Source: Kibdelosporangium philippinense (lineage in GTDB: Bacteria > Actinomycetota > Actinomycetes > Mycobacteriales > Pseudonocardiaceae). Taken from it: 64,000 nucleotides of DNA. Below the pieces are notes generated by a model. The model saw nothing but the letters and a program-made list of their open reading frames with translations. It did not search any database and was not told the DNA's origin. The stretch is taken from contig NZ_JAJVCN010000002.1 in NCBI RefSeq assembly GCF_021390435.2, positions 248,001 to 312,000 on the forward strand, read 5' to 3'. The stretch's first letter is position 1; every line of letters starts with the position of its first letter. Shown piece after piece: positions 1-7,143 of this stretch. The translations under genes and the position numbers were made by a program.

Positions 1-30
1 CCTGGCGGGCTCCCCTCCCCTCGTACTTTT

Positions 31-256
31 TGTGGATCAAGCGGGCGAGCCGCCGCCCCGCGGGCGTCGCGTTTCATCGCATCCACAGGGTTGTCCACAA
101 CTGTGCACGAAGATACGGCGTACCGCAGCGAAGCCCGTATCGGTTCAACGTACCGAGTGGCGGGACGTGACACGGCGGGGCTCCGTTGATCCCCTCTGGC
201 ACTCCCCGTGTGACAAACCGGAAGCCGCACGCTAACAAGCGCCGCCCTTGCCCACA
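31..256. other. DnaA-box cluster in the dnaA-rpmH intergenic region
   Basis: Sites resembling the actinobacterial DnaA box (TTGTCCACA or its complement) lie at 31-39 (tgtggatca, one mismatch to TGTGGATAA), 91-99 (ttgtccaca, exact), 79-87 (gcatccaca, two mismatches) and 248-256 (ttgcccaca, one mismatch). The first gene to the right is rpmH, so by conserved gene order dnaA should lie just left of the window on the minus strand. This would be the dnaA upstream/origin region. I see no gene in 1-505; the rest of the stretch should hold the rpmH promoter, which I could not pin down. Confidence 0.6.
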
Positions 257-505
257 AGACGTGCCCGGGGGCTGGGTCGCTGAGCGGCGGCGTGTCGCCC
301 GGGCTACGGTCCGGCGAGCCGGAAGTCCGACCCGGATTTGGTCGGTGCCCGCGGGGTGCGTACCCTCGAAAGGTCTCCCGCTAGCGTCGGGTGTGTTCTG
401 CGTGCCCGATCTCGGCCATCGCAACCGCCACGTCGCACGGGTCCACCGAGGGCCAACCTCCGCAGGGGACACGCGACCTCAAGACAAGATCGGGAGAACG
501 AAGCC

Positions 506-649
506 GTGAGCAAGGGCAAGCGCACCTTCCAGCCGAACAACCGCCGTCGTGCCAAGACCCACGGGTTCCGGCTGCGCATGCGTACCCGTGCGGGGCGGGC
601 GATCCTGTCGGCTCGTCGCCGCAAGGGCCGCGCCGAACTGTCGGCCTGA
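506..649 (+). CDS. rpmH: 50S ribosomal protein L34
   Basis: This 47-residue, very basic protein is the ribosomal protein L34. It starts at a GTG and opens MSKGKRTFQPNNRRRAK, the family signature, followed by THGFRLRMRTRAGRAIL. L34 sits in the large subunit. A GGGAG ribosome-binding site lies about 9 nt upstream (491-497). rnpA follows after 16 bp, the near-universal pairing of these two genes. The gene is too small to be picked from its longest open frame, which starts upstream at 338, but the conserved N-terminus fixes the start. Identification is essentially certain. Confidence 0.97.
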   Translation: MSKGKRTFQPNNRRRAKTHGFRLRMRTRAGRAILSARRRKGRAELSA

Positions 650-665
650 CAGGCGGCACGGCACC

Positions 666-1043
666 GTGCTGCCCGCAACCGCCCGGCTCACGCGTAGCGG
701 CGACTTCGCCCATGTGACCCGGCACGGTCGACGCGCTGGGCGACCCCGGCTCGTCGTGCACGCGGTGCAGAGCATGGAGCCGACAACTGAGACTCCGCTG
801 ACCCGGACGGGATCCCCCGTCCGGGTTGGCTTCGTTGTAAGCAAGGCAGTGGGTAACTCGGTGGTCCGCCACCGGGTGTCCCGCAAGCTGCGCCATGTAG
901 TGGCCGACCGGCTCGGAACTCTGGCCCCCGGCAGCTCGTTGGTCGTGCGGGCGCTTCCGCCGGCCGCCCAAGCGTCGAGCGCTGACCTCGCTCATGATTT
1001 CGACGCGGCCGTCCGGCGACTCAAGCTGGCGGTGGAACAGTGA
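666..1043 (+). CDS. rnpA: Ribonuclease P protein component
   Basis: This 125-residue basic protein is the protein subunit of RNase P, which binds the catalytic RNA and helps remove 5' leaders from tRNA precursors. The family motif appears at residues 60-77 as KAVGNSVVRHRVSRKLRH, the equivalent of the RNR box. The chosen GTG at 666 gives MLPATARLTRSGDF, the usual N-terminus. It lies 16 bp after rpmH and its TGA overlaps the GTG of yidD, so translation is probably coupled. An insert around residues 36-50 (PTTETPLTRTGSP) is typical of longer actinobacterial forms. Confidence 0.95.
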   Translation: MLPATARLTRSGDFAHVTRHGRRAGRPRLVVHAVQSMEPTTETPLTRTGSPVRVGFVVSKAVGNSVVRHRVSRKLRHVVADRLGTLAPGSSLVVRALPPAAQASSADLAHDFDAAVRRLKLAVEQ

Positions 1044-1366
1044 CTGATTCTCACGATCACGAGAGCACGGACGGCACACGACGCCGCACCGGACCTCTCG
1101 CCTGGGTTCTGCTGCTACCGATCCACCTGTACCGCAAGGTGATCTCACCGCTGCTGCCACCCACCTGCCGCTACTACCCCAGCTGCAGCGCATACGCCGT
1201 GGATGCCCTGAAGACCCATGGCGCCATCAAGGGGTTGGCGCTGGCCGTGTGGCGGTTACTGCGTTGCAACCCCTGGAGCAACGGGGGAATTGACCCCGTG
1301 CCACCCCGTCGCCCCCGGCGCAAGACGTCCGGGACCCCGGCTCACCACAGTTCCGCCGAGGAGTAG
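1040..1366 (+). CDS. yidD: Membrane protein insertion efficiency factor YidD
   Basis: This 108-residue protein belongs to the YidD family, small membrane-peripheral proteins that assist YidC-dependent insertion. The signature is unmistakable: CRYYPSCSAYAVDALKTHG, then LLRCNPWSNGGIDPVP. Three conserved cysteines are present. The GTG start overlaps the rnpA stop by 4 bp and yidC begins 5 bp after its stop, so the three genes form one unit. The N-terminal 15 residues are hydrophilic and precede an amphipathic segment (LAWVLLLPIHLYRKVISPLL) that would associate with the membrane. Confidence 0.95.
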   Translation: MTDSHDHESTDGTRRRTGPLAWVLLLPIHLYRKVISPLLPPTCRYYPSCSAYAVDALKTHGAIKGLALAVWRLLRCNPWSNGGIDPVPPRRPRRKTSGTPAHHSSAEE

Positions 1367-1371
1367 CTCCC

Positions 1372-2469
1372 GTGCTCGATTTCATCAACTACCCGGTGTC
1401 CTTCATCCTCTGGTGTTGGCACAAGGTCTTCGGCGCCGTCTTCGGCCCGACCAGTGGCGTCGCCTGGTTGCTGGGAATCGTCTTCCTGACGTTCACCGTC
1501 CGCGCGATCCTGATCAAGCCGTTCGTCAAGCAGGTCCGCTCGATGCGGAAGATGCAGGAGTTCGCTCCTGAGATCAAGAAGCTGCAGGCGAAGTACAAGA
1601 ACGACCGGCAGAAGCTCGCGCAGGAGATGCAGAAACTGCAGTCGCAGCACGGGGTCAACCCGCTCGGCAGCTGCCTGCCGATGCTGCTGCAGATCCCGGT
1701 CTTCTTCGGTCTGAACAACGTGCTTCGCGGCTTCGTGCCGAACGCGACCGGCAACTACTACTTCGGCGCGGACGAGGTCGAGTCGTACCTGCACGCGAAC
1801 CTGTTCGGCGCTCGCCTGTCGAACTACATCGCGCAGGCGAGCAACGAGATGACGAGTCTCGGCGGCAACCTGCAGTCCGTCATCCTCGTGTCGGCGCCGC
1901 TGATGGTGATCGCGTCGATCGCCACGCACTTCACCGCCAAGCACAACGTGGCCCGGCAGAACCCGGCGACCGCCACCGCGCAGACCGGCATCATGAACAA
2001 GATCACCCTCTGGGTGTTCCCGCTCGGTGTGCTCGTGTTCGGTGCCTTCTTCCCGATCGGTCTGCTCATCTACTGGTTGAGCAACAACATCTGGACCCTC
2101 GGCCAGCAGTGGCTGATCTACAAGAAGATCGACCGCGAGGAAGAAGAGCAGAAGGCCGTCGCGCAGGAGAAGCGCACCAACAGCAACCTCGCCCCGAAGG
2201 TCGGCCAGAAGCCCACGCAGCCGAAGAAGCGCCCGACGCCCGCCAAGCCCGTGGCGTCCGACGAGACCGACACCGAGGACAGCACCGACTCGACGTCGAG
2301 TAAGAAGCCGGTCAAGAAATGGCCAGCCAAGCAGCCGTCGGTGAAGCCCGCGAACAACGCCGCCAAGAAGCCGGCCGCGGGTAACAACACCAACAGCGGC
2401 AGCTCCAAAGTTCCCGGTCTGACGCCAGACCGATCCCGCAGCAAGAAGTCAGGCCGGAAGCGTCCGTGA
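1372..2469 (+). CDS. yidC: Membrane protein insertase YidC
   Basis: This 365-residue protein is YidC/Oxa1, which inserts proteins into the cytoplasmic membrane alone or with SecYEG. The first membrane segment (about 30-49) carries the conserved groove arginine R44 (FTVRAILIKP). A cytoplasmic coiled hairpin (KLQAKYKNDRQKLAQEMQK) follows, then the LGSCLPMLLQIPVFFGL segment and further membrane spans to about residue 235. The last 115 residues are a Lys/Pro/Ser-rich tail, expected for ribosome contact in YidC1-type proteins of Gram-positives. No lipobox was seen at the N-terminus. It starts at GTG 1372 in the rnpA-yidD-yidC-jag operon. Confidence 0.95.
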   Translation: MLDFINYPVSFILWCWHKVFGAVFGPTSGVAWLLGIVFLTFTVRAILIKPFVKQVRSMRKMQEFAPEIKKLQAKYKNDRQKLAQEMQKLQSQHGVNPLGSCLPMLLQIPVFFGLNNVLRGFVPNATGNYYFGADEVESYLHANLFGARLSNYIAQASNEMTSLGGNLQSVILVSAPLMVIASIATHFTAKHNVARQNPATATAQTGIMNKITLWVFPLGVLVFGAFFPIGLLIYWLSNNIWTLGQQWLIYKKIDREEEEQKAVAQEKRTNSNLAPKVGQKPTQPKKRPTPAKPVASDETDTEDSTDSTSSKKPVKKWPAKQPSVKPANNAAKKPAAGNNTNSGSSKVPGLTPDRSRSKKSGRKRP

Positions 2470-2498
2470 CGCGAGCCGATGCCTGGAGAGGAGAAACC

Positions 2499-3056
2499 GT
2501 GACGGCAGCCGACACCGACCTCGGGGCCGAGGGCGGGCAGGTCGACAACGACGCCGCCGAGGAGAAGCCGGCGCGGTCCGGTCCGACCGGTGAGGAGTTG
2601 CTTGTCCAGGAGGGCGACATCGCCGGGGACTACCTGGAGCGCCTGTTGGACCTGCTCGACTTCGACGGCGACATCGACCTTGATGTCGAAGCCGGTCGCG
2701 CCATCGTCAGCATCGACGGCGGTGACGATCTGGAGAAGCTGGTCGGCCCGCGCGGCAACGCCCTTGAGGCGCTGCAGGAGCTGACCCGGCTCGCGGTGCA
2801 GCAGGAGACCGGCGTGCGTAGCCGGTTGATGTTGGACATCGCCGGCTGGCGGGCCGAGCGTCGTGAGGAGCTTCGCGATCTTGGCAAGGCGAGCGCGGAG
2901 AAGGTAGTCAGCTCGGGCGAGAAGGTGCGCCTGCAGCCGATGACGCCGTTCGAGCGCAAGGTCGTTCACGACGCGGTGGCGGAGATCGAGGGCGTGCACA
3001 GTGAGAGCGAAGGTGAGGATCCCCGCCGGCGTGTGGTGATTTTCCCGAAGCCCTGA
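2499..3056 (+). CDS. jag: Jag family RNA-binding protein (KH and R3H domains)
   Basis: This 185-residue protein is the KhpB/Jag partner gene found behind yidC. A KH-like region around residues 60-100 includes LVGPRGNALEALQELTRLAV, and an R3H domain near 147-180 includes MTPFERKVVHDAVAEIEGVH. The N-terminus is acidic and there is no separate Jag-N domain, as is usual in Actinobacteria. I chose the GTG at 2499 because GGAGAGGAG lies just upstream; a GTG at 2466 overlapping the yidC stop is in frame but has no comparable ribosome-binding site. The family binds RNA and affects cell-wall growth in other bacteria; its role here is inferred. Confidence 0.9.
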   Translation: MTAADTDLGAEGGQVDNDAAEEKPARSGPTGEELLVQEGDIAGDYLERLLDLLDFDGDIDLDVEAGRAIVSIDGGDDLEKLVGPRGNALEALQELTRLAVQQETGVRSRLMLDIAGWRAERREELRDLGKASAEKVVSSGEKVRLQPMTPFERKVVHDAVAEIEGVHSESEGEDPRRRVVIFPKP

Positions 3057-3075
3057 CTCTATTGAGTGAGTTTGG

Positions 3076-3114
3076 ACGCGGTCCGTCGAATAAGACGGGC
3101 CGCGTTCTTTTTTT
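3076..3114 (+). terminator. Rho-independent terminator after jag
   Basis: A 12-bp stem (3076-3087 with 3094-3105, one G-U pair) closes a 6-nt loop (gaataa) and is followed by a run of seven T residues within 3105-3114. It ends the rpmH-rnpA-yidD-yidC-jag operon and separates it from rsmG. This is one of the clearest intrinsic terminators in the window. Confidence 0.9.
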
Positions 3115-3159
3115 GTCGGCCGGATGTGAGATCCTCATTCGGGTCCCCACTCGACACGT

Positions 3160-3173
3160 GTTTCACGTGAAAC
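3160..3173. other. parS site, exact palindrome
   Basis: The sequence gtttcacgtgaaac is the perfect 14-bp actinobacterial parS palindrome bound by ParB. It lies between the jag terminator and rsmG, about 1.7 kb from parB. Together with the sites at 3239, 3938 and 6177 it forms the origin-proximal centromere cluster. Confidence 0.92.
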
Positions 3174-3238
3174 TCCCATTCGGATTCGGTGAGTCGGTGG
3201 GGCGAGGGTTGCCGATCGGCGACAATCGAGCTGGCGTG

Positions 3239-3252
3239 GTTTCACGTGGAAC
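3239..3252. other. parS site, one mismatch, in the rsmG leader
   Basis: The sequence gtttcacgtggaac differs from the 14-bp parS palindrome at one position. It lies 5 bp before the ATG of rsmG, so ParB bound here would sit on the translation start region and could affect rsmG expression. That effect is inference. Confidence 0.85.
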
Positions 3253-3257
3253 ATCGG

Positions 3258-3917
3258 ATGGAGCTCATGACCGACGTGGTGTCCCAGGCGTTCGGCGCCG
3301 GTTCGGACCGAGCGACTCGGTTCGCCGAACTGCTCACTGTGCACGGCGTCGAGCGAGGGCTGATCGGTCCACGTGAAGTCGACCGACTGTGGGAGCGGCA
3401 CCTGTTGAACTCGGTGGCGATGGCGGAGTGCGTGCCGGAAGGCGCGTCCGTGGTCGACGTCGGATCGGGCGCCGGGTTCCCCGGAATCCCGTTGGCGATC
3501 GCCCGGCCGGATCTAGACGTCGTACTGCTTGAGCCGATGGCGCGCCGCGTGGCATGGCTGGAAGAGGTCGCGGCGAAGCTCGATCTGGATGTCACGGTGG
3601 TCCGTGGCCGCGCCGAGGAGAAAGAGATCCGGCGGCAGCTCGCCAACCGTGACGTGGTGACCGCCCGGGCGGTGGCGCCGATGGGCAAGCTGACCGGTTG
3701 GTGTCTCCCCCTGCTGCGAACCGGCGGTCGGCTCGTCGCGCTGAAGGGATCGAGTGCCGCCGAGGAGATAGAACGAGATTGGGCCGAGATCGCTCGCGCG
3801 GGCGGCGTCGACCCTGAGGTACGGACGTGTGGTGGTGGGTTCCTCGCCGAACCTACGACCGTTGTTGTTGTGCGGCGCGCTGAACCGGCTGCCGGGCGCA
3901 ACCGCAAGCGGCGATAA
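3258..3917 (+). CDS. rsmG: 16S rRNA (guanine(527)-N7)-methyltransferase RsmG
   Basis: This 219-residue protein is RsmG (GidB), which methylates G527 of 16S rRNA using S-adenosylmethionine. The SAM-binding motif VVDVGSGAGFPGIPLAIARP is intact, followed by LEPMARRVAWLEEV and VTARAVAPMGKL. I placed the start at ATG 3258, with a GGA about 8 nt upstream; ATG 3267 is possible. A longer frame begins at 3189 but would translate through a parS site. It sits between jag and parA, the conserved arrangement. Loss of rsmG gives low-level streptomycin resistance in other actinobacteria. Confidence 0.95.
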   Translation: MELMTDVVSQAFGAGSDRATRFAELLTVHGVERGLIGPREVDRLWERHLLNSVAMAECVPEGASVVDVGSGAGFPGIPLAIARPDLDVVLLEPMARRVAWLEEVAAKLDLDVTVVRGRAEEKEIRRQLANRDVVTARAVAPMGKLTGWCLPLLRTGGRLVALKGSSAAEEIERDWAEIARAGGVDPEVRTCGGGFLAEPTTVVVVRRAEPAAGRNRKRR

Positions 3918-3937
3918 GGAAGGACCGGACCGAGCAT

Positions 3938-3951
3938 GTTCCACGTGAAAC
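3938..3951. other. parS site, one mismatch, between rsmG and parA
   Basis: The sequence gttccacgtgaaac differs from the parS consensus at one position and is the exact reverse complement of the site at 3239-3252. It lies 38 bp before the parA start, where ParB binding could feed back on parAB expression. Confidence 0.85.
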
Positions 3952-3988
3952 TTGAGACGGTGCCGCGGGCGCCGAGGAGGTGCAGCCA

Positions 3989-4852
3989 GTGAACTGGACG
4001 CCCATCGCGGAGGAAGCCGAGCGGGCTGCCAAGCTCCTACATCCCGACAAGCAGTTCCCGAAGCCTTCGCATCGCCGCGTCTTCACCATCGCCAACCAGA
4101 AGGGTGGCGTCGGGAAGACGACCAGTGCGGTGAACCTCGCCGCCGGTCTGGCGATGCACGGGCTGAAGGTGCTCGTGATCGACCTCGACCCGCAGGGCAA
4201 CGCCAGCACGGCACTCGGCGTCGAGCGCCGCTCCGGCACGCCGTCCATCTACGAGGTGCTGCTCGGTGAGGTCTCGCTGAAGGACGCGTCTCAGGTCAGC
4301 GACCAGTCGCCGAACCTGTGGTGCGTGCCGGCGACCATCGACCTGGCGGGTGCCGAGATCGAACTGGTCGAGATGCATGGCCGTGAGGGTCGCCTGAAGG
4401 CGGCGCTGACCGACGAGGCGTTCGACGAGCTCGGCCCGGACTACGTCTTCATCGACTGCCCGCCGTCGCTCGGCCTGCTGACGGTGAACGCGATGGTCGC
4501 CGCGCAGGAAGTGCTGATCCCGATCCAGTGCGAGTACTACGCACTGGAAGGTCTGAGCCAGCTGCTGAAGAACATCGACCTGGTGCAAAAGCACCTCAAC
4601 CCGGATCTGGACCTGTCCACGATCCTGCTCACGATGTACGACGGCCGGACCAAGCTCGCCGACCAGGTGAGCGCGGAGGTGCGTCAACACTTCGGCGACG
4701 TGGTCCTGCAGACGGTCATCCCGCGGAACGTGAAGGTGTCCGAGGCGCCGAGCTTCGGCCAGACTGTGCTCGCGTACGACCCGGGCTCGCGGGGAGCGAT
4801 GAGCTACCTCGACGCGTCCCGTGAACTCGCAGAACGAGGTGCGGCGGAATGA
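3989..4852 (+). CDS. parA: Chromosome partitioning ATPase ParA
   Basis: This 287-residue protein is ParA (Soj), the deviant Walker ATPase that positions ParB-parS complexes. The Walker A motif KGGVGKTTSAVNLAAGLA begins at residue 38, the A' region is LVIDLDPQGNASTALG, and Walker B is DYVFIDCPPSLGLLTV. The start GTG 3989 has GAGGAGG 8 nt upstream; GTG 3980 is in frame but lacks room for a ribosome-binding site. An N-terminal extension of about 30 residues precedes the ATPase core, as in other actinobacterial ParA proteins. Its stop overlaps the parB start (ATGA). Confidence 0.96.
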   Translation: MNWTPIAEEAERAAKLLHPDKQFPKPSHRRVFTIANQKGGVGKTTSAVNLAAGLAMHGLKVLVIDLDPQGNASTALGVERRSGTPSIYEVLLGEVSLKDASQVSDQSPNLWCVPATIDLAGAEIELVEMHGREGRLKAALTDEAFDELGPDYVFIDCPPSLGLLTVNAMVAAQEVLIPIQCEYYALEGLSQLLKNIDLVQKHLNPDLDLSTILLTMYDGRTKLADQVSAEVRQHFGDVVLQTVIPRNVKVSEAPSFGQTVLAYDPGSRGAMSYLDASRELAERGAAE

Positions 4853-5841
4853 GCAAGCCGGATGCGGCCCCTCCGGCACGCAAGGGCGGCCTCGGTCGTG
4901 GCCTGGCCGCCCTGATCCCCAGCGGTCCCGACGCCGACGCGGCGAGCCCCGCGATCCCCCGGCGTCCGGTCCCGGCTCGTGGCGTGCCCGCGCCCGAGCC
5001 GGGTGGTGAGGTCGCGGGGGCGGTCTACCGCGAGATCCCCACCTCCGCGATCAAGCCGAACCCGAAACAGCCGCGGCAGGTCTTCGACGAAGAGGCGCTC
5101 TCCGAACTCGAGCACTCGATCCGTGAATTCGGATTGATGCAGCCGATCGTGGTGCGCGATCTCGGCGGCGGCTCGTACGAGCTGGTGATGGGTGAACGGC
5201 GGCTGCGAGCATCGCAGCAAGCCGAATTGGAGAAGATCCCGGCGATCGTCCGGCAGACCGCGGACGACGCGATGCTGCGCGACGCACTGCTGGAGAACAT
5301 CCACCGGGTCCAGCTCAACCCACTCGAAGAGGCGGCGGCGTATCAGCAGCTGCTCGACGAGTTCGAGGTGACGCACGAGGAGCTGGCATCCCGGATCGGC
5401 CGCAGCCGTCCAGTCATCACGAACACGATCCGCTTGCTGAAGCTCCCCCTTCCCGTGCAGCGCCGGGTCGCGGCAGGCATCTTGTCGGCCGGGCACGCCC
5501 GCGCATTGCTCGGTTTGGAAGACCCGGAGCGTCAGGAAGCGCTCGCGGCTCAGATCGTCAAAGAGGGAATGTCGGTCCGCGCGACCGAAGAAGCGGTGAC
5601 GCTCGCCAAGCATGATCAGCCCGCGAAGCCGAAGGCGGCCCCCCGCAAGCCAATGCACGCCCCCGGGTTGCAAGAGCTCGCCGAGCGGCTGTCCGACCGG
5701 TTCGATACCCGGGTAAAGGTTGAATTGGGTCAGCGGAAGGGCCGGATCGTGGTCGAATTCGGCTCCGTTGACGATCTTGAACGGATCGTTGACATCATCA
5801 ACCAAAATGGGACAAAAGGGATTCGGCAAGAGGACGTGTAA
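4849..5841 (+). CDS. parB: Chromosome partitioning protein ParB
   Basis: This 330-residue protein binds parS and spreads as a CTP-dependent clamp. The CTP-binding region includes GERRLRASQQAELEKIP, followed by ENIHRVQLNPLEEAAAY, and a helix-turn-helix near LASRIGRSRPVITNTIRLL. The C-terminal dimerisation segment ends VDDLERIVDIINQ. A basic N-terminal tail (RKGGLGRGLAALIP) is the usual ParA-interacting peptide. It overlaps parA by 4 bp. Four parS-like sites lie within 1.7 kb of it. Confidence 0.96.
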   Translation: MSKPDAAPPARKGGLGRGLAALIPSGPDADAASPAIPRRPVPARGVPAPEPGGEVAGAVYREIPTSAIKPNPKQPRQVFDEEALSELEHSIREFGLMQPIVVRDLGGGSYELVMGERRLRASQQAELEKIPAIVRQTADDAMLRDALLENIHRVQLNPLEEAAAYQQLLDEFEVTHEELASRIGRSRPVITNTIRLLKLPLPVQRRVAAGILSAGHARALLGLEDPERQEALAAQIVKEGMSVRATEEAVTLAKHDQPAKPKAAPRKPMHAPGLQELAERLSDRFDTRVKVELGQRKGRIVVEFGSVDDLERIVDIINQNGTKGIRQEDV

Positions 5842-6145
5842 CCACCCCAGGTCATTACGTCACGGTGACGATCCCGATATGTCCGATTCTGCGCGGGGTG
5901 GCGACACCGAGTTCGAACCGCGCGAAGGAGTGTAGGAAAGCTCCCCGGGCACCCGGACTTAGTTGTCGGCCGGAGGCAAAGTTGCCGACGGATAGATCGA
6001 CGCGGTGGGTGAGTCAGCGCCGAGTGGATAGATCGAGTCGGCGCCAACGGTCACGGGGTTGCCCGAAGAGTCTGCGAGCCGATGCTGAGAGCAAGATTGA
6101 CTCTGTATCGTAGCCAGACTCAGCTCCACCTCTGCACACAAAGAA
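5842..6145. other. Non-coding stretch after parB
   Basis: I see no convincing gene here. The 11-mer ggatagatcga occurs twice (5990-6000 and 6026-6036) within a locally repetitive stretch. A short minus-strand frame of 74 codons covers it but has no recognisable domain, so I do not call it. Confidence 0.5.
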
Positions 6146-6167
6146 AGCCCCGGCACGTGCCGGGGCT
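6146..6167. terminator. Bidirectional terminator between parB and the Ddl-like gene
   Basis: A perfect inverted repeat (agccccggcac / gtgccggggct) sits between the convergent parB and Ddl-like genes. It is followed by ctcttta on the plus strand and ctttcttt on the minus strand, so it can stop transcription from both sides. Its centre is CACGTG, like parS, but the arms do not match. Confidence 0.75.
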
Positions 6168-6176
6168 CTTTACTGT

Positions 6177-6190
6177 GTTTCACGTGAATC
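6177..6190. other. parS-like site at the 3' end of the Ddl-like gene
   Basis: The sequence gtttcacgtgaatc matches parS except for one base and touches the stop codon of the minus-strand Ddl-like gene. It is the fourth parS-like site within 3 kb. Confidence 0.75.
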
Positions 6191-7136
6191 AGCCGCGGGC
6201 GATCGCCTGATCGATCAGTTCGGCGTAGATCTGGCCCAAGGACCGACCTGCCGCCTCGGTCGCGATGGGCAGCACCGAAGTCTCGGTCAGTCCCGGCGAC
6301 ACGCTTACCTCAAGGAAGTAGATCGAGCCGTCCTCGGCGACTACCGCGTCGGTCCGGGAGATGTCACGCAGCCCGAGCAGCTTGTGTGCGGACACCGCCG
6401 TATCGGCCGCCCGGGCCGCGACCTCCGGCGACAGCCGGGCCGGGGTGAAGAAGTTGGTCAAGCCGGCCGTGTACCGGGCCGTGTAGTCGTAGACGCCGCC
6501 CTCAGGCTCGATCTCGACCGCAGGCAGTGCCACCGGTCCCTCGGGAGTGTCGATCACGGTCACGGCCACCTCAACGCCCGTCACGTACTCCTCGGCCAAC
6601 ACGGTCTCGCCGTACGCCAAGCAGTTGACCATCGCGGCCGGAAGCTCAGACGCGTCCCGGACGACCTGAGCGCCAAGCGCCGAGCCGCCCTGATCCGGCT
6701 TGAGCATCAGCGGCAGCCCCAGGCGAGCGACCATCGCATCCAGCACGGCCTGGGCGCCGAGTTCGCGGAAGATGCTGTGCGGCAACACAACCCAGTCCGG
6801 GGTGAGCAGGCCTGAGCGGGACAGCTCCGCCTTCGCTGTCGGTTTGTCCCAGGCGCGGCGGCAGGCGTGCGAGTCGGCGCCAACGAAGGGCAGGCCGAGC
6901 ATCTCCAGGACCGTTTGGATCGAGCCGTTTTCGCCTTCGCCGCCGTGCAACGCGATGACGACCGCGTCCGGCTTCTGGGTACGGAGTCTGGTCAGCAGCG
7001 ACCCGTCGGTATCCCACTCGTCGACGGTCACGCCGACCGTACGCAGGGCAGTCGACAGGCGCCGCCCTGACCGAAGTGAAACGTCACGCTCATGCGAGAG
7101 CCCGCCGGACAGGACGGCTACCGTTCGATCTGACAC
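6189..7136 (-). CDS. D-alanine-D-alanine ligase-like ATP-grasp protein
   Basis: This 315-residue protein has the Ddl fold: SGGLSHERDVSLRSG at the N-terminus, HGGEGENGSIQ, the ATP-grasp loop GGSALG and the C-terminal FLEVSVSPGLTETSVLP. In true Ddl enzymes the last motif reads E-(I/V)-N-T, where Asn helps bind Mg2+; here it is E-V-S-V, so Asn is replaced by Ser. It may ligate a different substrate or be weakly active. The GTG start at 7136 gives MSDRTVAVLSGG; upstream in-frame codons read antisense-like sequence. It ends in a parS site and is followed upstream by the aminotransferase gene 8 bp away, so the two are probably co-transcribed. Confidence 0.8.
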   Translation of the reverse strand: MSDRTVAVLSGGLSHERDVSLRSGRRLSTALRTVGVTVDEWDTDGSLLTRLRTQKPDAVVIALHGGEGENGSIQTVLEMLGLPFVGADSHACRRAWDKPTAKAELSRSGLLTPDWVVLPHSIFRELGAQAVLDAMVARLGLPLMLKPDQGGSALGAQVVRDASELPAAMVNCLAYGETVLAEEYVTGVEVAVTVIDTPEGPVALPAVEIEPEGGVYDYTARYTAGLTNFFTPARLSPEVAARAADTAVSAHKLLGLRDISRTDAVVAEDGSIYFLEVSVSPGLTETSVLPIATEAAGRSLGQIYAELIDQAIARG

Positions 7137-7143
7137 TCCCGGA

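Noticed and set aside
74..472. A 132-codon minus-strand frame before rpmH
   Set aside because: It covers the DnaA boxes, has Arg-rich shadow composition and no domain.
3366..3380. A fifth parS site (gtccacgtgaagtc) inside rsmG
   Set aside because: It has several mismatches to the 14-bp palindrome.
5905..5925. tRNA T-loop-like sequence gttcgaacc
   Set aside because: No acceptor, D or anticodon stem can be built around it.
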